From Steromphala cineraria (Eukaryota > Mollusca > Gastropoda > Trochida > Trochidae): DNA of 64,000 nt. This document shows positions 58,205 to 64,000 of the stretch, one piece after another. The DNA lies in contig OU744735.1 in the NCBI GenBank assembly GCA_916613615.1, forward strand, positions 56,838,582-56,902,581, written 5' to 3'. Below the pieces are notes generated by a model. That model made no database searches. It was not told the origin of the DNA and saw nothing but the letters and a program-made list of their open reading frames with translations. The position numbers and the translations under genes were made by a program. Each line of letters opens with the position of its first letter. The stretch's first letter is position 1.

Positions 58205-61200
58205 ATGTTGATCGCTCTCGCTTTGTTTTCTGTGATAGTTGCCATGGCCGCGGGGTAGGTATCAAAATACATGTTTTCTATTTAGCTATATAAATATAAA
58301 ATATAAATCATATTTTACTGTTGATTACTCCTCATCATTTGATCAGGTCGCACACACCTCCAGATTAAGTTACGTCAGAACATTCGTCAATTTGAGTTGT
58401 TATGTTAATAATACTTTTATGTGTTTTAATCAATAAATGAATTAATACAAAGACTGTTTAAGTAACATTTTTCAAATGAATACTCAATATCACTTGTTCT
58501 ATGTACTTATTATACAACATACATGTATATCTGGCCATCTCTAATTAACCCATTTAAATCTTATAATTAGTGATATATTTGATATTTTACCAAAAAACGA
58601 TCAATGTACAGTACCTCTTGACCCGGAATTTCGGATTAAGACAATGTGAAAACTTAATGCATCTTAAGGTTTTATAATTAATATAGATGAGGATAAGACA
58701 ATTCATGCCAGTTTTGCACGTATATAAGGCCATAAATGATATCGTGCTTAGGTGTTTATAAAGTATGTATCAAAACAAATCAACATTTTTATGCAAATAG
58801 TCTATGCCTTTCAGTGAAACAGCTTCTACAATAATACCAGTTCTTATTGCGTGATAACTAAATTCGTATATATACTTATACACCCATACATCGCTATAGC
58901 TCTGGATAAACCATCAAATTGACACCTGTCCCGTAGCATGCCAAGGGACTGTTTTTGTTGGGTTGGATTTTAACGTCTTCTTTCACCATTAGGCGATGTC
59001 GCCGACGTGGGGTCTATGCCTTAGTTATTTCCAAAAAAGGGGGCATGAAATTTAGAATAGGTCATAGAAAACCAAGCAAAGTTAATAAAAATTCTAAAGT
59101 GGTAAAAAATTAAATTAAATTAATTTGGAATTTGGAATAGAGTAGGACGGGAGCGGGTGATTTTGAGCTCTGGATAAACCATCAATTTGACACTTGTCCC
59201 GTACCATGCCAAGGACCTGATGTAAAGAACACTGTATGTATTTCAGGCAACCCGATCCGGATGTCTTCAAGCGGATGGATGTGAACGGTGATGGTCATAT
59301 CAGTCTGGACGAGCTCAACAAATTCTACGACTCTTATGATGATGACGGTGAGCATTGTTTGTTATTATATGAATGAATTATTTCCGTCTTTCTAACTGGC
59401 CTACTTGGTCACGTGACAGCAATGAGAACCTGTGTGAGTCGTGAAAGGTTGATAAAGCAATCCAAGCACTTCTGGTGGATAGATTTGAGAAGTTCCGGGT
59501 GTTCCGAGTGTTACCCTGATAATTTATCAAAAAACATCGCTCTATTGCTGAGACTGGAATTTGAGTTGTGTCCCTTATATTCTAGACATGAGATCGATTC
59601 TCCTTTTTTCACAGAAGTAAAGTTAATTCAGTGATTTTCATTTAATAAAACAATTAATATAGACTTCGAGTGAGGTTGATTCAATTGTCTGTCGATCTTG
59701 GACACGTGGTATGCACCGAGGCAACATGTAAGTTGTTGGGGGTTTCTACCAAGAAGTTGGCAAATCTTTCACAGCATACCGTTATTGATCTTCGCACATA
59801 TCTGCACACACCATACAGCAACTACAAATACCTTCAATAGATTCTAATCACGTCTTTGATTTAACTTCACGCATGGTTACTTTCTTGCAGTGCGCATCAC
59901 AAGTTCACATATTTTTACAGGACATATCACAATTTTTTTCCAGGAATAAATGTATTACTGTAAAATGTACGGTATGTTCTTCTTAAACACATGTATGTTA
60001 TACGATAGCTAATTGTGTGATAGAGAGCTATTATTTCTTGTACAATGTATGTTCTGTTCAGGTGATGGTCACATAAGCCTAGATGACTACATGAAAGCAA
60101 CGAAGCTCCCCAAGGCTCAGGCCCAGCCATTGTTCAATGCGTACGACACTGACAAGGATAACGACCTCACTAAGAAGGACATAGCAACCATCTTTAAGAA
60201 GATAGATGCCAATGGTAACCTTCCTTTCCTTGGCTAACTATACGTTGTCATGACGCTGTGACTTCAAGCAGAGTAACACGATGTTATATACATCAGCGCA
60301 CATTTCTCCGTGTAGCTCCTGTCATACCCTTAACCCACAAGGCCACAAGCATCATTTCACTGGTTAGTCCCCTACTTATAGATTGTAAATGTGAGGCAAA
60401 TGAGTCAAGGAGGTTGAACACAATATTTCCATCACTAGGCATCATCATCTAGTGTTGACTCGTTCAGAACTCTGCTTGCGAGCTAAGTAACAAAAGCGTG
60501 AACGGCCTACATAGTTTCGTTCATTCACACTCGTGTGGTTATTGCTGAATGCGAATCATTACGTATGCTGGCTATATAAAGTTATTCGAGTCTTTGGGCC
60601 CGATTGTAAGTTAAAACCCGGATAAAAAATCGACCTCTGGAATACAAATATTTAAAAAAAAAAACATTTATGCGACCGGGAAACGAACGTGTTCTATCCG
60701 AGAGCTTCCCCTCCACACGGTCTGATTGCAGCTCACCTAATTGCATGTGGTTGTAACCAGTTAGCGCAGCAAAACCCAAGATATCCTGGGGTCCAATCAC
60801 ATTGTTGTTTTTGAATAGCTATAGCGGCCAACGTGTATAACGAATTGTACACGAGTTACCTAGCTGCCCCTAACTGATACCGGGATGTTTCTTTTAATTC
60901 TTCTGGAAAGATTTAAATGTTTGTAGATTTATTAAAGAAGGTTCTTCAAAACAGAAACTGTCTCTAACTGTGAAAAGGGGATTGATAACTTATATTACAA
61001 AAACAAATAAAGATCTTATCTGAAGAATTGGTGACCAATAACCCGTTTGAATGCTCTTTATAAGATAATTAGTACTTGTATTACCAATAGGTTAAAAAAA
61101 AACATTATATTCCCTTATTCATCGAGATCAAACAGAATTTATTCAAGGTAGATCAATTAGTGAAAACACAATACTTCTCTATGATGTCATGTTGGAATCA

Positions 61201-63084
61201 AAGAAGAGAAAAATACCAGGATTATTAATTTTAATCGATTTTGAAAAGGATTTTGACACTGTTTCAAAATCTTTTATAGACTAAGTACTTGAACATTTGG
61301 ATTTGGTCCTCGAATAAGAAACTGGATAGCTCTCTTAACTTTGGACACAACATCTTTTGTAATTCAAAATGGCCATTTATCAGATTTTTTTTATAAATGA
61401 AAGAGGATGCAGACACGGAGACCGCATTTCCCCCTACTTATTTCTATTTGTAGCTGAAGTATTGGGTTGCATGATAAGAGCAAGTAAGGATATAAAGGGA
61501 ATTAAGATAGATGATAAGGTATATAAACTTGGACAATATGCTGATGATACAGAATTGTTCCTTTTATGGATCTGAAGATATTCTATATGCTGCTATAACT
61601 ACATTTAAATAGGTTTTACAAGATGTCAGGACTTGGGATACACATTGATAAGACTAAAGCAACTTGGATCGGCTCTAAAGCAAATAATGAGGAAATATGT
61701 GTAATGATATAAAAATAGAATGACTCAAAGGTGAATTTTAAGTATTGGGTATTAAATTTACTCCAACACTTTTTGACTTATGGGTGATAAATACATGAAA
61801 AAAGGCTTGAGGAAATAAATAGATTACTGGCTAATTGGAGAAAAATGAATTTAACATTAATAGAAAAGATTACAGTTATATAGACCTTGGCTGTTTCGAA
61901 ATTAGTTCATATCTTTAGCGCCTTACCAAATCCCCCAAAATCATGTATCTCTTCACTTGGAAAAAATATTTTTTAATTTCATTTGGAATGGCAAAAAGGA
62001 TCAAATTAAAAGAGAAACAGTAAAAAGACTCAAAATAGAAGGTGGTTTACGTATGATTGACATCAGAACATTTATTGAAGCTTTACTAATATCTTCCCTG
62101 AGACTTTATTGTAAGAAAAACACCCATCTTACCTTTCAATACGATCTTTAGAATTGGGGCAAATGTAGTAGAAATTTAAGATATTGACAATCCATTTTGG
62201 CTCGAGGTATTAGAGGCATGGTCAGGATATTGTAGAAAGATTGAAGTCGATCACAATGATAATGATGATAATGTAACTCAGCCTTTATAGTTTAATCACA
62301 ATTTAAGACCCACATACCAGTTTGTTAAACATTGGGCTGATAAAGGAATACTGATAGTTAAAGGCATATGTGATATATCCGTTTTTATGCCTTTTACATT
62401 AATACATGCATATGGCATTAGAGGAACTGTTGTAGATTACAATTATAGTATTCATATATTGCCAAAGGGCTGTAAAGATACTATTTGAAATAATAGGCTG
62501 ATACCCATTTATAACACGAACATAACCTTTTGTGACAAGAGCCTCATTACACATTGCCAGGATCCAGGGTCTTTAATGATAAACGTATGTCTGATGACAG
62601 TAAACTGAAAACATGTCTGAATTGGGAGAACCTTTTCGAATGTGACTTTGAATGGCACTAAGTGTTTGATGCTCATTTGAAGGATGCCAAACTTATAGAT
62701 TTTCAATTGAAGTTCCTTGTCATGTTTAATGGGACTGTAATAAAACCAGGAAAGTTTGGAAAGACCTTGAGTTTTGGTTAAATTCGTTCCTCCGTGAAAT
62801 AGAAATAACAAAATACTTAGTTTGGTTTGGTACCTTATGTCACAATAACATACTAAACCAAATTGTTTTCACTGCTAGGAGACATGTTAATTTATGTAAT
62901 ATCAGAAATACAATTCAAAAACTAGATAACTGTTTTAAAACTTTGAAACTGATTTTCCAAACTGAAAAAAAATCTAAAAGAAATGGTTTCCTTTATCATC
63001 CTTAAATAATTTATCATTTGAATATATTTTTATTTTTTAGATAACAATGCTATCAGCAAAGGGGAAATGGACCAGTATATAAAG
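58205..63084 (+). CDS. EF-hand paralogue Z: secreted four-EF-hand protein (3' end not found)
   Basis: Exons are 58205-58254 (signal peptide MLIALALFSVIVAMAAG), 59247-59347 (101 nt), 60062-60214 (153) and 63041-63084 (44). Phases 2,1,1,0 are all consistent, giving 116 codons before a missing short last exon. Loops: DVNGDGHISLDE, DDDGDGHISLDD, DTDKDNDLTKKD and DANDNNAISKGE. The first three look able to bind calcium. The fourth has N at loop position 5 and lacks the usual glycine at position 6. Introns cut loops 2 and 4 at the same codon, as in X and Y. Intron 3 (2.8 kb) holds a dead LINE. Of the three paralogues only Z shows no disabling change in the visible exons. Possible roles are extracellular calcium buffering or mineral-related; this is inference. 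Confidence 0.8.
60215..60894. other. intron 3 of gene Z, 5' part
   Basis: Nothing clearly recognisable. A stretch near 60660-60780 has a weak B-box-like 'gttcgtttcccggtcgc' on the minus strand that could be a SINE relic. Confidence 0.3.
60895..62990 (+). mobile_element. dead L1/Tx1-type LINE in intron 3 of gene Z
   Basis: In several plus-strand frames: IHRDQTEFIQGRSISENT, LLILIDFEKDFDTV, RGCRHGDRISPYLFLFVAEV and LGQYADDTELFL, the ordered reverse transcriptase motifs of L1/Tx1-like LINEs with the YADD box. Weaker C-terminal sequence continues to about 62990. Many stops and frame changes. Same general type as the recent insertion at 37951-39163 but much older. Confidence 0.85.
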
Positions 63085-63227
63085 GTAAGTGTATCATATA
63101 CTTTGTAGCTTATCCTCTTGCAAATAATAGCAATTATTAATTTCAACAATTAACATTTTAATTGATTAAATATTGGCATTTTATTTCTGCATCTGCATCA
63201 TCGTTCTCTCAAAATACATACTTTTAA

Positions 63228-63583
63228 AGGGGCAGTAGCACGTTTTTTGATAATTTTATATTTCAAGTTTTTCTCTGATTATTGTTAGTTAATGCTAAAT
63301 GTGTTATTTTGACAGTGTCCAAAATCTCATTACACAAGCCAATCTTTAATAGTCAGAGGACAAAGTATAAAGATTTACATAAAATCCATTGGCGGCCATT
63401 TTTTTTGAACACCTTTAATTCCTTTTTTGTAAGAAAGAGGAATCGCATGACTAAACTTTACTTTATAGATTTGAATTATTACTGCTCCATTTAGTTTCAA
63501 TACATTGTCTTTCTATTGGAACCATTAATTCTCATTTTCGTGACATCACCTTATATTCCCCCTAAAAACGTGCTACTGCCCCT
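63228..63583. mobile_element. TTAA-flanked MITE, copy 3
   Basis: 356 bp with ends AGGGGCAGTAGCACGTTTTT and ...ACGTGCTACTGCCCCT, near-perfect inverted repeats. TTAA lies at 63224-63227 and 63584-63587. Best preserved of the three copies. Confidence 0.88.
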
Positions 63584-63627
63584 TTAACGATGTATGCAAA
63601 TGTACCTGTTAAAGCATATATCATTTT

Positions 63628-63803
63628 TCGAATATCATGTATATTGTAGTTGTCGAATATCATGTATATCGTAGTTGTCGAATATCATGTATATCGTAGT
63701 TGTCGAATATCATGTATATCGTAGTTGTCGAATATCATGTATATCGTAGTTGTCGAATATCATGTATATCGTAGTTGTCGAATATCATGTAAATCGTAGT
63801 TGT
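63628..63803. repeat. 25 bp tandem repeat, about 7 units
   Basis: The unit tcgaatatcatgtatatcgt + agttg is repeated almost perfectly, with sporadic single-base changes. Confidence 0.92.
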
Positions 63804-64000
63804 GTCGTATACTAGAACGACACTTTTACAAGTATTAAAATTTAAACTAAGAGTTAACATCTTAAAGCTAAGCTTAACATATATAAAATTGTGGATTATG
63901 GAATATATTGCATATAGAGGGATTTGCCTTGCGTGGAAACATATCAACTTCTTGTTTATAATAATGCTTTATGAACTTCACGAGAGAAGATATACTATTG
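63804..64000. other. unassigned end of window
   Basis: AT-rich. The missing last exon of gene Z was not recognised here. Confidence 0.3.

Noticed and set aside
60258..60452. 64-codon open frame after exon 3 of gene Z
   Set aside because: Lies in intron 3 and shows no similarity to any family in the window.

Overview
The window is AT-rich nuclear DNA from an animal. Genes are split by short GT-AG introns, and the intergenic space holds a BEL/Pao retrotransposon, L1/Tx1-type and other non-LTR LINE pieces, tRNA-derived SINEs, a Tc1-type relic, many fold-back elements and several tandem arrays. This mix suggests an invertebrate, most likely a lophotrochozoan such as a bivalve mollusc. That placement is inference; no single gene proves it. 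I see no bacterial-style genes, operons, rRNA or CRISPR.

Layout. 0.8-3.9 kb: a decayed BEL/Pao pol on the minus strand. 3.9-43.8 kb: a cluster of five paralogous, apparently intact three-exon genes. Each encodes a secreted protein with a signal peptide, a short PAN/Apple-like cysteine segment, and about 260 residues resembling LDL-receptor class B (YWTD-type) propeller repeats. Copies 1 (7.7-10.0 kb), 2 (15.3-17.3), 4 (31.3-33.6) and 5 (40.1-42.1) are on the minus strand. Copy 3 (23.2-25.6) is inverted. Copies 1+2 and 4+5 lie in two homologous blocks (A about 3.9-19.7 kb, B about 26.2-43.8 kb), so the cluster grew by segmental duplication. Block A supplies empty sites for three block-B insertions: a 1.2 kb TIR element with TA duplication, a 184 bp TA-flanked element, and a 5'-truncated LINE with a 13 bp target duplication and long poly(A). 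All five genes have degenerate promoter-proximal tandem repeats with a core like TGRCRTYAGTG.

44.5-63.1 kb: three tandem plus-strand paralogues of a small secreted four-EF-hand protein with the same exon pattern. The first has an in-frame stop in exon 3, the second has incompatible splice phases after exon 2, and the third looks intact but its last exon is not found in the window. A TTAA-targeting MITE family has three copies among these genes.

54.3-56.8 kb: the most unusual object, 36 head-to-tail copies of a 69 bp unit. Every unit carries a perfect 5' splice-site consensus (CAG/GTAAG). Half also carry a pyrimidine tract ending in CAG, so those units look like an 18-nt micro-exon inside a 51-nt intron. 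It abuts the 3' end of a LINE with a (TCTG)n tail.

Function. The two families are probably secreted: one for protein or carbohydrate contact by a propeller, one for calcium binding. Nothing here shows that they act together. All exon limits were read by eye from splice sites and phases and need transcript support.
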